Shown piece by piece: positions 9,512-20,543 of a stretch of DNA of 64,000 bases. The notes under the pieces were generated by a model. It was not told the DNA's origin. It did no database searches and saw nothing but the letters and a program-made list of their open reading frames with translations. Each line of letters begins with the position of its first letter. The first letter of the stretch is position 1. A program made the translations under genes and the position numbers. This DNA comes from Plasmopara viticola (lineage: Eukaryota; Oomycota; Peronosporomycetes; Peronosporales; Peronosporaceae): positions 457,639 through 521,638 of the forward strand of contig MBPM02000062.1 of assembly GCA_001695595.3 (NCBI GenBank), given 5' to 3'.

Positions 9512-11273
9512 CTCCCACTCGACTCGGCAACGGCGACGCCTTGTATCCCAAGTTTAGAACGCAGAACATCGAACTGCGCGGATGGAATTGGCTTCGTCAT
9601 TATGTCGGCCAGCATGTCTTGCGTAGGGATGTACTCAAGGTTGACTTGGCCGTCCTCAACCTTTTCTCGCACAAAGTGGTAGCGAATGTCGATATGTTTT
9701 GTGCGCTTGTGAAATTCTGGATTCTTGGCCAACGCAATAGAACCTTGATTGTCCTCAAATATCTTGACAGAAACTCATTGGAAGTCATCTCACCAAGCTC
9801 GCACAGAAATACCTTGAGCCACACCGCTTCTTGAGTGGCTTCTGATAAAGCCATGTACTCCGCCTTTGTTGAGGAAAGCGCCACACTTCGTTGCTTCTTA
9901 CTTCGCCAGCTGATGCATCCATTATTAAGTGTAAACGCATAGCCGCTTGTACTTCGGCGAGATTCGATGTCTCCAGTCCAGTCTGCATCCGAATACCCAA
10001 GTAGCTTAGCCGAACCGCAACTTGAAGACTGGAGTCCATGCGTTTCCGTCGCCTTTAAGTATCGCAGAACCCGCTTGAGTGCTTGTCAATGCGTCGGACA
10101 CGGATCAGCAGCAAACTGGCTTAGAACTCCCACAGCCGCAGTAAGGTCCGGTCGCGTCGCAACCATAAGATACATTATGCCACCAACACAACTTCGATAA
10201 GGCACATTCTTCATCGTAACTTCATGCTTGCAGCCGCCTTCACACATGTTCTTTGTCAGCTTGAGCCCTGCTTCTTGAGGCGTCTCGACAGGCTTGCTAT
10301 CTTGCATGCCAAACTTGCTCAGAATTGACTTGAGAAACTTGGTTTGTCGCATCGTGACTCGCCCGGATACTTGGTCTTGACCGGCATCCATACCGAGAAA
10401 GTACTTAAGCTCGCCGAGGTCAGTCATCTCAAATCGGTCGCTTAGCGCACGCTTGGTGGAGACAAGGAGCGAGTTGTTGCTGCTTGCTACAATGAGATCA
10501 TCCACGTACAGCACAACAATAACCATATCGTCGTTCACGCGCTTGATGTAGACACAGTGATCGGACTCACACTTGCTGAAACTCATTTTGATCATAAAGT
10601 CGTCGATGGTTTGGTTTCACATGCGCGGTGATTGCTTAAGACCGAACAACGAACGCTTCAGCTTACATACATGATCTTGTTTGTTTTCGCTCACATATCC
10701 TTCAGGCTGCTGCATATAAATTGCTTCATCCAGAACTCCGTTTAAAAAAGCAGTCTTCACGACCATCTGATGTAGCGTCAAACCGTACTTGGCAGCCATA
10801 TTCAACGCATTGCGAATTGAAGTAAACTTCGCCACCGGCGCAAATGTCTCCTCATAATCAACTCCAAACTTTTGTGAAAATCCCTTGGCAACGAGTCGCG
10901 CCTTGAACCGCTCGATAATCCCATCTTGGTTTTCCTTGACTCGAAACACCCATCTGCAGCCGATCGCTTTGCGTCCTTTAGGCAGAGGAACAACATCCCA
11001 AGTCTTGTTCTTGTGGAGTGACTCTAGCTCCGAGTCGCATGCAGCTTTCCATTGGCCCGCGTCACTGGATTCCATCGCCGACTTGAACGTTGTCGGCAAT
11101 TCTCCCACTGAAAACACGACGTGGGCGGCTTCGTAGCCCTCTTCGCAAATTGTAGCCAGAGCCGACATTTCTTCGAGTGTCGAGTGTTGGTTTTTGGGCA
11201 CATGACGCTTGGGCTTCGAAACTTCAGTCACCTTTTCCAAAGATTGAGTACGAGTGTGCCGCTTACTTCCCAA
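9512..11273 (-). pseudogene. A-m2 reverse transcriptase and RNase H
   Basis: Minus-strand RT from GSKRHTRTQSLEKV through WVFRVKENQDG and FGLKQSPRM, where TGG has become TGA (10617-10619, RMWN to RM-stop). After that stop come the catalytic YVDDLIVAS, KPVETPQEAGLKL and CVGGIMYLMVATRPDL. Several indels between 9733 and 10085 break the RNase H N-part; the C-part is open (KNPEFHKRTKHIDIRYHF to the LTR). One of the conserved residues upstream also differs (HQMVVKTAFLNG for HQMDVKTAFLNG), which changes an RT catalytic Asp. Non-functional. Confidence 0.83.
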
Positions 11274-11858
11274 TTCGGAGTCCGTACTTGCATCTTGTGT
11301 CTCATCCTGCTCTTGCTCAAACTCGTTTTCGTCGTCCGTCGATATTCCTTCATCCTCATCATGAATCTCGACAATAGTACTTTTATTTTTGAAAGTCGTT
11401 CTTCAACTGTCGAAAGTGTCTTCCTTGAACTGAGCATCACGACTCATAACGATTCGACCAGTCGACAATTCTTCAAAGCGATACGTCTTTTGGTGCTCCG
11501 AGTAGCCCAAAAATCGACACAATATTGCTTTCGCATCCAGTTTCGAGCGCTTTTCTTTCGGAACATGCACGAACGCGTGACAACCAAACACTTTCAAGTT
11601 GGCTAATAGTGGTTTCTTGGCTGTCCAAAGCTCGAAAGGTGACGTCTGGTGCTCGATAGCACGCGATGGACACCGATTTCGAAGAAACATTGCTGTCATA
11701 ACTGCTTCTCCCCAGTAGTGTTTGGCGAGACCCGCGTGCTCCAACATGCACCTTGCGCATTCCACAAGCGTCCGATTCATACGCTCCGCAACTCCGTTAA
11801 GCTGTGGTGTGTACGGCGGCGTATAATTGAGCACAATTCCATTATACGAGCATAACTT
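11274..11858 (-). pseudogene. A-m2 integrase, C-terminal part
   Basis: Minus-strand integrase from the catalytic Glu region (NGVAERMNRTLVECARCML) through WGEAVMTAMFLRNRCPSRA, KKPLLANLKVFGCHAFVHVP and the FLGYSEHQKTYRFEE segment to an acidic linker. The frame stops at 11403 in DTFDS and the linker is out of frame with RT. It is cut at 11858 by A1-p1. The other integrase half is at 21294-21988. Confidence 0.83.
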
Positions 11859-12191
11859 TGTTGACAAGAATGCGCCTCGACAAGATACTGGTGTTGTCGA
11901 AGATGCCGTGAAAGTAACGCCTCGACCTGCGACTTCATACTGGTAAGTACCGGTATCTGCAATCAGTTGATGACTGACTTAGAAAGCGGGTTCAAGATGG
12001 GCAAAAGATCGGTTTCGAGATGGGAAGATGATTGCGCCCGGATGGGAAGATAATTGCGCCCGGATGGTGAGTCATTCTGATTGGCTTAGATAAATCATTG
12101 GCTTAGAGGTAGTATGTAGTTGCGAACTAAGGACCATTGAATATATTCACTTTGCATTTTGCCAACGACCGCTCAAGTGACCTTTCCATTA
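11859..12191 (+). repeat. Family A1 LTR (5' LTR of A1-p1)
   Basis: 333 bp, TGTTGACAAGAATGCGCC to CCTTTCCATTA. Compared with other A LTRs it has an extra 33 nt at its start, ahead of a second TGTTGTCGAAG. That is 11 codons in the overlapping pol frame. The Inr-like TTCACTTT is present; the PBS follows at 12192-12203. Confidence 0.88.
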
Positions 12192-12195
12192 GGTT

Positions 12196-13160
12196 ATGAG
12201 CCCAAGCCCCGCAACCTCTGCCCCAGACACCAACTACGCCTTCGCAATGGACGCCGCCTCAGCTACGACCTCTCGCATCAACAAGTTCGACGGAACGAAT
12301 TTCTACACGTGGAAATTCAAGATGCAGATGGTGTTGGAGGAGCGCGATTTGTGGGAGTTGGTCAGCTGAGAGACCAAGCTGGAACATTTTGTTACGCCGT
12401 CGGATCAGAACAATTTCAAGCTCAAGTCTCGCAAGGCGATGGCAATCATCTGCCTTGCGATGGAGGATTCGCAATTGCCGTTGGTTCGCTCGTCGAGTGG
12501 TGCGCACGATGCATGGTCAAGGCTCGAGGGACATTTCGAGAAGAAGAGTTTGGCCAATAAGCTCTTTCTTCGTCGTCGTTTCTTCACGGCCAAGATGGAA
12601 GAAGGTGAGGATGTGCTCGCGCATATCAACAAGATGAAGGCTCTAGCGGAGCAACTCGACGCGGTTGGTGCTCCAGTAAGCGAGGACGTTTTGGTGATCA
12701 CGCTTCTTGCAAGTCTTAGTGAGTCGTTCGCATTTCTCATTACAGCATTGGAGTCAAGAGCCGACTCGCTGTCTTGGGAGCTTGTGACGTCTCGGCTGCT
12801 TCACGAGGTTATGAAGCGCAAGGAACAAGATGGCGGCGTCGATGGAGCCGTAAACGGTCAGGTGCAAGCGTTCGTGTCAGCGGACAATGGACGGCGCAAG
12901 GGACGACAAGTCTCAATGAAGCCCACGAGTACCTGCCACTACTGTGGCGAGCAAGGGCACTGGATCGCAAAATGTCCGGCTCAGATTCGAGAGAATGGAG
13001 AGCGTCAAAGGACGCAACGCGCTAATGTCGCGCAGAGTGAGGATTACTCTGGCGAATTTTTGTTTTCGGTTGGTGGGAGTACCACCAAGTCAAGTTCTGT
13101 GTGGCTGGTCGACTCGGGTGCGACGCAGCACATGACGTACTCGCGAGAGTACATGAAAAG
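12196..13160 (+). pseudogene. A1-p1 gag, zinc knuckle and protease
   Basis: Begins at the PBS ATG (MSPSPATSAPDTNYAFAMD). The gag core reads SRINKFDGTNFYTWKFKMQMV. A TGA at about 12367 stops the frame after about 57 codons; the same frame then reopens from 12439 with LAMEDSQLPLVRSSSGAHDAW and LFLRRRFFTAKMEEGEDVLAHI. The zinc knuckle is CHYCGEQGHWIAKCP and the protease motif LVDSGATQHMT is intact. Two inserted A residues near 13155 shift the frame just after the protease motif. The second half of gag is nearly identical to that of A1-p2. Confidence 0.85.
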
Positions 13161-14105
13161 AATTACAAGACAATCTCACCGATGGACGTGCATCTTGCAG
13201 ATGATGGAGTGGTTCAGGCAGTGGGCACGGGTGACATTGTTATGTCTATGGCTACTCCGCGCGGACTCAAGAAGGGTGTGCTTACTACGGTGTGGCACAT
13301 CCCAAAGCTTTCGCGCAATCTTTTTTCCGTTGGACGCTTTACGAAAGATGTTGGCCCGGTCACGTTTGAGCGCGATGGATGTTTTGCCGAAGCTAAAGGT
13401 GTCCGTTGGAAGCTTGGTGCTCGCGAAGGCAAGGGTTTGTTTAGGCTCTGCATGACGCCTGTCAATATTGACGCAGCCAATGTGACAAGTTCGTCGGGAT
13501 GCCATGGGGACACCACGTCGTACCTCTGGCACCTTCGACTTGGCCACATTGGTTACGGCGGTCTAGATGCCATTGTCAAGAAGAAGTTTGGAATTGGTAT
13601 CAACCTCAAGACAGCTACTCAGTGGGAAACATGCGAGGGCTGTGCGCTGGGCAAACAGACGCGGGTGAGCTTTATGAACTCCTCCCCAAGTCGTGCCAAA
13701 CACGTGTTGGAGACTATTCACAGCGACGTGTGCGGTCCCATGCAATCACCAACGTTTGGAGGCAAGCGCTATTTCGTTACATTCGTTGACGAAAAGTCGC
13801 ATTTTGCGTTGTCTTCTTGCTCAGAAACAAGTCTGAAGTATCCGACAAGTTTGCAGAATTTGTTGCGCTAGCGGAAAACCAAACTTGCCGCCGCGTCAAG
13901 ACACTTCGTTGCGATAATGGCGGAGAATACGTGAACGGCGCCATCACGACGTTCTGTACAGAGCGTGGTATTGTACAGAAATTGACACCGCCGTACACAC
14001 CCCAGCTAAATGGCGTTGCAGAGCGAATGAATCGGACGCTTGTGGAATGTGCTCGCTGTATGCTAGAGCACGCCAACTTGCCGAAGTCTTACTGGTGTAG
14101 CCGTC
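13101..14105 (+). pseudogene. A1-p1 GAG-pre-integrase and integrase N-part/core
   Basis: After the protease the frame carries VWHIPKLSRNLFSVGRFTKDVGPV, the HHCC region (HLRLGHIGYGG ... CEGCALGKQ) and the first integrase Asp (HSDVCGPM). One lost T near 13803 shifts the frame, and the core continues with LRCDNGGEYVNG (second Asp) and NGVAERMNRTL (Glu). A 2-nt loss near 14098 (ACTGGTGTAGCC against ACTGGGGTGAAGCC) shifts it again. Catalytic residues are present but split over frames. Confidence 0.83.
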
Positions 14106-15146
14106 ATGACTGCCACTTTCCTACGGAATCGGTGCCCAACGCGCGCCATCAAGTCCGAGATGTCACCTTATCAAATTTGGACCAGCAAGAAACCGCTTCT
14201 GGCAAACCTTAAGGTTTTTGGTTGCCACGCGTACGTTCAAGTGCCGAAGGAAAAACGGACCAAGTTTGATGCTCGATCGGTGCGGTGCCGATTTCTTGGT
14301 TACTCGGATCACGAAAAAGCGTATCGCTTTGAAGAAATTGTGAGTGGTCGAGTACTTGTGAGCCGCGACGCACAGTTCATGGAGGATGTCTTCGACAGTG
14401 GGAGACGAAGTTATGACAGCAATGAAGTGATTATTCAAGATGATGCAAGCGATTGTTCGGCAGGATCTAATGGGACTGACTGCGAGCAAGAAGAAGTTAC
14501 GGCTCCGGATGTGGAGGTCGAACCAGGAAGCAAGCGTATTCAGCGGTCGCGATCGCTAGAGAAGGTTGCAGACCACCCAAAGCCCAAGCGTCAAAGCCGA
14601 CCACAGATGTCACTGGACGAGATGTCAGCAGTGGCTCACGGCGATTTTGAAGCGGCCTTTGTTGTAGATTCAGTGGGAGAAGTGCCAACTACGTACAAGT
14701 CGGCAATGGAATCTAGCAACGCGGCCAAGTGGAAAGAGGCATGCGACTCGGAAATCGACTCCCTCCGCACAGACAAGACGTGGTCGTTGGTGCCGTTGCC
14801 TCAAGGACAAAAAGCTATTGGCTGTCGATGGGTGTTTCGAGTCAAGGAGAATCAAGCAGGAGGGATTGAGCGATTCAAGGCTCGACTTGTCGCCAAAGGA
14901 TTTTCGCAAAAGCACGGTATCGACTATGATGAAACATTTGCACCGGTGGCCAAGTTTACTTCAATTCGGATTCTCCTCAGTTTGACAGCCAAGTACGGAC
15001 TTAAAGCGCACCAGATGGATGTCAAGACAGCTTTCTTGAACGGGTCTCTCGATGGAGACATTTACATGGTTCAGCCACAAGGTTACGAGGACGAACGCCA
15101 GCCAGATCATGTTTGTCAGCTCAAGCGGTCGCTTTACGGATTGTAA
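14106..15146 (+). CDS. A1-p1 integrase C-terminus and RT N-terminal half
   Basis: 346-codon open frame, internal to the original polyprotein. It covers the integrase C-part (FLRNRCPTRAIK, KKPLLANLKVFGCHAYVQVP, FLGYSDHEKAYRFEE), the acidic linker and the RT N-half: [42 protein letters not shown] and HQMDVKTAFLNG. It ends at TAA in YGL-stop, where intact copies read YGLKQ. It lacks the YVDD part, so it cannot act as a polymerase. The first ATG is only the first in the frame, not a natural start. Confidence 0.8.
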   Translation: MTATFLRNRCPTRAIKSEMSPYQIWTSKKPLLANLKVFGCHAYVQVPKEKRTKFDARSVRCRFLGYSDHEKAYRFEEIVSGRVLVSRDAQFMEDVFDSGRRSYDSNEVIIQDDASDCSAGSNGTDCEQEEVTAPDVEVEPGSKRIQRSRSLEKVADHPKPKRQSRPQMSLDEMSAVAHGDFEAAFVVDSVGEVPTTYKSAMESSNAAKWKEACDSEIDSLRTDKTWSLVPLPQGQKAIGCRWVFRVKENQAGGIERFKARLVAKGFSQKHGIDYDETFAPVAKFTSIRILLSLTAKYGLKAHQMDVKTAFLNGSLDGDIYMVQPQGYEDERQPDHVCQLKRSLYGL

Positions 15147-16082
15147 CAGTCACCTCGTATGTGGAATCAGACGATTGACAAGTTCATGATTATGCTGGGA
15201 TTCAAGAAGTGCGAAGCCGATCATTGTGTGTACGTGAAGCGAGATGACCAGCACATGACTTTTGTGGCTCTTTACGTTGATGATTTGGTACTCGCGAGCA
15301 GTGACGGCAGGATGCTCAAGTCAACTAAGCGAGCATTAAGCGAGCGTTTCGAAATGACTGACTTAGGTGATCTCAAGTATTTTCTGGGCATCGAAATTGA
15401 ACAGGATCGTTCTGCTGGTATTGTGGCAATGCGTCAGACCAAGTTCGCCAAAGACATTTTGATGAAGTTCGGCATGGTGAACAGCAACCCGGTCAAGACA
15501 CCCCAATAACCTGGCCTCAAGCTGACGAAGACAATGTGCGAAGGCGGCTGCCAGCACAGTACAACGATGGCAAATGTTCCGTACCAAAATGCGGTTGGGT
15601 GTCTCATGTATCTCATGGTCGGGACGCGGCCGGACCTCGCCGCTGCAGTGGGAGTTCTTTCTCAATTTGCTGCTGATCCATGCCCTACGCATTGGCAAGC
15701 TCTCAAGCGCGTGTTTCGGTACATTTAAGGCACGACTACACATGGAATCACGTTCGACAAATCAAGCAAGGACAAGCTGCAAGGTTTTTCTGACGCGGAC
15801 TGGGCTGGCGATGCTGATACTCGACGAAGTACAAGTGGTTACGCGTTTACAATGAATTCAGGGTGCATCAGCTGGAGAAGCAAGAAACAAAGGACGGTTG
15901 CGCTCTCGTCAACGGAGGCAGAGTACATGGCGCTGACAGAAGCTGTTCAAGAGGCGATTTGGCTTAAAGCATTCCTATGCGAGCTTGGTGAAATGAAGAG
16001 CAACGAGCCTGTCAAGATTTACGAAGACAATCAAGGCTCGATTGCGCTTGCCAAGAACCCCGAGTTCCACAAGCGTACCAAG
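15147..16082 (+). pseudogene. A1-p1 RT C-terminal half and RNase H N-part
   Basis: Same frame as the preceding segment, after its TAA. It carries MWNQTIDKFMIML, the catalytic YVDDLVLAS and YFLGIEIEQD. Two further stops follow: TAA near 15507 (KTPQ-stop) and TAA near 15726 (FRYI-stop, CAA to TAA). RNase H follows with a frame change and STEAEYMALTEAV and YEDNQGSIALAKNPEFHKRTK. It is cut at 16082 by A3-p inside the KHIDIRYH motif; the remainder is at 20773. Confidence 0.83.
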
Positions 16083-16383
16083 TGTTGTCGAAAATGCTGG
16101 CGCAGAAACGCCTCGACCAGCGGCTATATATCGGTAAGTACGGGTATCTGCAATCAATTGTTGACTGACTGAATGAGCGGGTTCAAGATGGGCAAAAGAT
16201 CGGTTTCAGGATGGGAAGATGATTGCGCCCGGATGGGAAGATGATTGCGCCACGATTGTAAGTCTCTCTGATTGGCTTAGATAAATCATTGGCTTAGAGG
16301 TAGCATGTAGTTGCGAACTAAGGACGTTTTAAATATATTCACTTTGCATTCTGCCATCTACAGCACAAGTGCTTCTTACAACA
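16083..16383 (+). repeat. Family A3 LTR (5' LTR of A3-p)
   Basis: 301 bp, TGTTGTCGAAAATGCTGG to CTTACAACA, with two 22-bp repeat units. PBS at 16384-16395. Confidence 0.9.
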
Positions 16384-16387
16384 GGTT

Positions 16388-17077
16388 ATGAGCCCAAGCT
16401 CCGCCAACTCTGCCCCCGACACCGACTACGCTTTCGCTATGGACAATGCCACCGCCACCAACTCACGCATCAACAAGTTCGATGGAACAAATTTCCACAC
16501 ATGGAAGTTCAAGATGCAGATGGTGCTTGAGGAGCGGGACCTATGGGAGGAAGCGAGTGGGGTAGTCAAGATGGAGGACTTGACAACGGCCTTGGACCAG
16601 CTGACGTTTAAGCGCAAGTCAAGAACGGCGCTTGCAATCATCTGTCTCGCGATGGAAGATTCGCAGCTGCCTCTTGTGCGCTCGGCAACTGGAGCGCATG
16701 ATGCATGGTCACGGCTCGAAGGCCACTTCGAGAAGAAGAGCTTAGCGAACAAGCTCTTTCTTCGTCGTCGTTTCTTCACGGCCAAGATGGACGAAGGTTA
16801 CGATGTGCTCGCGCATATCAACAAGATGAAGACTCTGGCAGAACAGCTCGACGCAGTGGGCGCTCCGGTAACAGAGGATGACTTGGTGATCACGCTTCTT
16901 GGGAGTTTGAGTGAGTCATTTTCATTTCTTATAACAGCTTTGGAGTCGAGATCGGACTCGCTGTCGTGGGAGCTCGTGACATCTCGACTATTGCATGAAG
17001 ACATGAAACGAAAGGAACAAGGTATTGGGGCCGATGGAGCTGCGCATGGTCAAGGGCAAGCGTTTTTTGGCGAATGA
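16388..17077 (+). CDS. A3-p gag (frame broken before the zinc knuckle)
   Basis: 229-codon frame from the PBS ATG (MSPSSANSAPDTDYAFAMDN). The gag core has SRINKFDGTNFHTWKFKMQM, LAMEDSQLPLVRSATGAHDAW, KKSLANKLFLRRRFFTAKMDEG and VTSRLLHEDMKRKEQG. It is the structural protein of the virus-like particle. The frame ends at 17077 through an indel in the T-run near 17065 (GCGTTTTTTGGCG), just before the nucleocapsid zinc knuckle, which is in the next frame. Confidence 0.82.
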   Translation: MSPSSANSAPDTDYAFAMDNATATNSRINKFDGTNFHTWKFKMQMVLEERDLWEEASGVVKMEDLTTALDQLTFKRKSRTALAIICLAMEDSQLPLVRSATGAHDAWSRLEGHFEKKSLANKLFLRRRFFTAKMDEGYDVLAHINKMKTLAEQLDAVGAPVTEDDLVITLLGSLSESFSFLITALESRSDSLSWELVTSRLLHEDMKRKEQGIGADGAAHGQGQAFFGE

Positions 17078-18836
17078 CTACAGCAAGCGTAAGGGTGGGC
17101 GACCAGTGCAAAAGGTCAGCGCGTGCCACTACTGTGGGGAACAAGGACATTGGATTGCCAAGTGTCCTGTTCGAATTCGCGAGAATGGTGAGCGACAGAA
17201 ATCGCAACGAGCGAATATCGCGCAAGTCGATGATGACAATGGCGATTTTCTCTTTTCGGCTGGAGACAGCATTCCCAAATCGGGTGAAGTGTGGCTGATT
17301 GACTCTGGAGCGACGCAGCACATGACAAGTTCCAAAAAATTCATGCGAAATTTCAAGACAATTACGCCGAGGGATGTGCACCTTGAAGACGATGGAGTGG
17401 TGCAAGCGATTGGGTCCGGCGACATCGTGATGTCAATGCACACTCCACACGGTATAAAGAAGGGACTGCTTACTGGTGTGTGGTATATCCCAAAGCTTTC
17501 TCGAAATTTTTTTTCAGTCGGCCGATTTACGAAGGATGTTGGCGCCGTGACGTTTGAACATGAAGGTTGTTTTGCTATGACAAAGGGCCTCAAGTGGAAG
17601 CTTGGTGCTCGCGAAGGCAAAGGTCTGCTCAAGCTCTGCATGACGCCACTTCTTCCGGATGAGGCTAATGTGATAACTTCGTCGGGATGCCATGGGGACA
17701 CCTATTCGTACCTCTGGCACCTTCGATTTGGTCATATAAGCTATGGTGGTCTCGACACTATGATAAAGAAAAAGATCGGCTACGGACTTGGCATGGGTTC
17801 AGTTAAACAGTGGGAGAAGTGTGTCGGGTGCTCACTCGGTAAGCAAACAAGAGTGAGTTTCTCAAATTTGTCACCAAGCCGCTCAAAGCAACTGCTTGAG
17901 GTAATTCACAGCGATGTGTGTGGGCCGATGCAGACATCGACTTTTGGTGGAAAGCGTTACTTTGTCACATTTATTGATGACAAGTCACACTTTTGCATGG
18001 TTTACTTGCTGCGGAACAAGTCGGAAGTAGCCGCGAAATTCGAAAATTTTGTCGTTCTTGCCGAGAACCAAACAGGAAAGCGAGTGAAAACGCTTCGCAG
18101 TGTTAATGGCGGAGAGCACACTTCGAGCGAAATGGCCAAGTTTTGCAGCAATCATGGAATCGTGCAGAAATTTACGCCGCCCTACACTCCTCAGCTTAAC
18201 GGAGTTGCAGAGCGAATGAACAGAACATTGGTGGAATGTGCACGCTGCATGATGGAGCATGCTGGATTGACGAAGGTGTACTGGGGTGAAGCAGTCATGA
18301 CGGCTATGTTTCTTCGAAATCGGTGTCCAACGCGTGCTCTCAATCAAGACATTTCGCCATATCAAGCTTGGACGGGAAAGAAGCCATTGCTTGCGAATCT
18401 GAAAGTCTTTGGCTGCCATGCATATGTGACGATGCCTAAAAAGAAGCGCGCAAAGTTTGATGCCCGATCGGTTCGCTGTCGATTTATCGGATATTCGGAT
18501 CATGAAAAAGCGTATCGGTTCGAGGAAATCAAGAGTGGTCGTGTGCTGGTAAGCCGAGACGCGCAATCCATGGAAGACGTTTTCGACATTGGAAAGCGTG
18601 GTTATCGTCAAGAGCAAGTCTTATACATGATGAAAATACAACGGATGAGGACTCGCAGCATGAGGACCAAATTCATAACGATGATGCGGAAATGGAAGAA
18701 AGCGATGAAAGTGGTAACAAGAGACACCAGCGAACGGATTCGTTGGAGAAGGCCACTGAGACAAGAAGTGCTAAGCGGTTCGCACAGCACAACACGCACT
18801 CTGCTCGGTATAGCAGAAATCAAGGCCTTGATGTGA
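17025..18836 (+). CDS. A3-p zinc knuckle, protease and integrase
   Basis: 603-codon open frame. Zinc knuckle CHYCGEQGHWIAKCP near residues 34-48; protease LIDSGATQHMTSS near residue 90; GAG-pre-integrase VWYIPKLSRNFFSVGRF; HHCC region HLRFGHISYGG ... CVGCSLGKQ; integrase core with Asp in HSDVCGPM near residue 295 and Glu in NGVAERMNRTL. The second catalytic Asp is lost: the motif reads LRSVNGGEH where sisters have LRSDNGGEY, so this integrase should be dead even though the frame is open. After about 18600 the frame leaves the natural linker and the last 75 or so residues are out-of-frame translation. Confidence 0.85.
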   Translation: MGPMELRMVKGKRFLANDYSKRKGGRPVQKVSACHYCGEQGHWIAKCPVRIRENGERQKSQRANIAQVDDDNGDFLFSAGDSIPKSGEVWLIDSGATQHMTSSKKFMRNFKTITPRDVHLEDDGVVQAIGSGDIVMSMHTPHGIKKGLLTGVWYIPKLSRNFFSVGRFTKDVGAVTFEHEGCFAMTKGLKWKLGAREGKGLLKLCMTPLLPDEANVITSSGCHGDTYSYLWHLRFGHISYGGLDTMIKKKIGYGLGMGSVKQWEKCVGCSLGKQTRVSFSNLSPSRSKQLLEVIHSDVCGPMQTSTFGGKRYFVTFIDDKSHFCMVYLLRNKSEVAAKFENFVVLAENQTGKRVKTLRSVNGGEHTSSEMAKFCSNHGIVQKFTPPYTPQLNGVAERMNRTLVECARCMMEHAGLTKVYWGEAVMTAMFLRNRCPTRALNQDISPYQAWTGKKPLLANLKVFGCHAYVTMPKKKRAKFDARSVRCRFIGYSDHEKAYRFEEIKSGRVLVSRDAQSMEDVFDIGKRGYRQEQVLYMMKIQRMRTRSMRTKFITMMRKWKKAMKVVTRDTSERIRWRRPLRQEVLSGSHSTTRTLLGIAEIKALM

Positions 18837-19369
18837 TGTCAGCAGCAGCTCAAGATGGCTCAAGCTTCGAGGCTGCTTACGTCATGGATTCAGGGGGAGA
18901 TATGCCAACTACGTTCAAGTCGGCTATGGAATCCAAGAACGCAAGCAAATGGAAAGCAGCATGTGACTCGGAGATCGACTCGCTGTCTAAAAATGACACC
19001 TGGGATTTCGTGCAACTGCCAAAAGGACGCAAAGCAATCGGCTGCAGATGGGTGTTTCGTGTCAAAGAAAACCAGGATGGTCGAGTTGAGCGATACAAGG
19101 CTCGACTGGTTGCAAAGGGTTTTTCGCAGAAGTTTGGCATCGACTACGAGGAAACTTTCGCACCTGTGGCCAAGTTCACCTCGATTCGGATCGTGCTGAG
19201 TTTGGCAGCCAGGTACAATCTTTTGCTTCACCAAATGGATGTGAAGACAGCGTTTCTGAACGGTATGCTCGATGAAGACATCTATATGACACAGCCGGAC
19301 GGATACGTTGACGCAACCCACCCCGACTACGTTTGCAAGCTTAAACGATCGTTATACGGCTTAAAATAG
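18692..19369 (+). CDS. A3-p RT N-terminal half
   Basis: 225-codon frame that picks up the linker at SGNKRHQRTDSLEKATE. It covers the RT N-half: WVFRVKENQDGRVERYKARLV in two pieces, GIDYEETFAPVAKFTS, HQMDVKTAFLNGMLDED and YVCKLKRSLYGLK. It ends at TAG where intact copies have CAG (YGLKQ). The RT catalytic Asp in QMDVK is present. The YVDD half lies beyond the stop and in another frame. Confidence 0.8.
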   Translation: MEESDESGNKRHQRTDSLEKATETRSAKRFAQHNTHSARYSRNQGLDVMSAAAQDGSSFEAAYVMDSGGDMPTTFKSAMESKNASKWKAACDSEIDSLSKNDTWDFVQLPKGRKAIGCRWVFRVKENQDGRVERYKARLVAKGFSQKFGIDYEETFAPVAKFTSIRIVLSLAARYNLLLHQMDVKTAFLNGMLDEDIYMTQPDGYVDATHPDYVCKLKRSLYGLK

Positions 19370-20543
19370 TCACCTCGCATTAGAACCAGACCATTGACGA
19401 TTTTATGCTCAAGATTGGTTTTATCAAGTGCGACTCAGACCATTGTGTGTACGTCAAACGGAATGGTAATGGTGACATGGCTTTTGTGGTTCTTTACGTT
19501 GACGACCTCATCATCGCAAGTGGCAACGAAGAGCTCATTGAATCGACTAAGCGCATGCTGAGCAATCGGTTTGAGATGACAGATCTTGGTGAACTCAGGT
19601 ATTTTCTCGGTGTTGAGATCAAGGTCGACCACAAGGCTGGCCAAGCGACGATGCGGCAAACAAATTTCCTGAAGTCAATATTAATCAAGTTTGGCATGCA
19701 AGAAAGTAAGCCTGTGAGGACGCCTCAAGACCCTGGACTTAAGTTGAAGAAGAACATGTGCGAGGGCGGCTGCAAACATGAAGAAACCATGAAGAATGTG
19801 CCTTACCGAAGTGCTGTCGGAGCTATCATGTACTTGATGGTGGCGACGCGTCCGGACCTCGCTGCGGCAGTAGGTGCCCTCAGCCAATTTGCGTCGGATC
19901 CCTGTCCAACACACTGGCAAGCTCTCAAGCGCGTATTGCGGTATCTTCAAGCAACACCAACATATGGACTCGAATTTACGCGTAACGGCACCGCCAAGCT
20001 AATGGGCTATTCAGATGCAGATTGGGCTGGAGACATTGAGTCTCGCAGAAGCACAAGCGGATATTTGTTCAAGCTAAATGGCGGATGTATCAGCTGGTGA
20101 AGCAAGAAACAGCGGACGGTGGCGCTTTCATCGACCGAAGCCGAATACATGGCCCTTTCGGAGGCTACACAAGAAGCAGTGTGGCTCAAGACTTTTCTAT
20201 GCGAACTCGGCGAAATAAGAAAGGACGATGCGATCAAGATTTATGAAGACAACCAAGGCTCGATCGCGCTGGCCAAGAACCCGAAGTTCCACAAGCGCAC
20301 TAAGCACATCGACATTCGAACCATTTCGTGCGCGAGAAGGTTGAAGCCAATCAAGTGGTGCTCGAGTACTGTCCGACTCAGGATATGCAGGCCGATATCA
20401 TGACGAAGTCAATTCCAGCTACGCAATTCTGCAAACTTCGAAGCATGCTCGGTATTCAAGCACAAAAGGCTGTCGAGTCGAGTGGAAGTGTTGTCGAAGA
20501 TGCTGGCGCAGAAACGCCTCGACCAGCGGCTATATATCGGTAA
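19370..20543 (+). pseudogene. A3-p RT C-terminal half and RNase H
   Basis: After the TAG, one base is missing at CGCATTAGAACC (sisters CGCATGTGGAACC). RT then continues from 19405 with YVDDLIIASGNEEL, YFLGVEIKVD and VRTPQDPGLKL. TGA at 20098-20100 (NGGCISW-stop) interrupts RNase H, which continues with STEAEYMALSEA and YEDNQGSIALAKNPKFHKRTKHIDI. A last frame change near 20320 precedes the tail, which crosses the polypurine tract and ends in the LTR (TPRPAAIYR). Confidence 0.83.
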
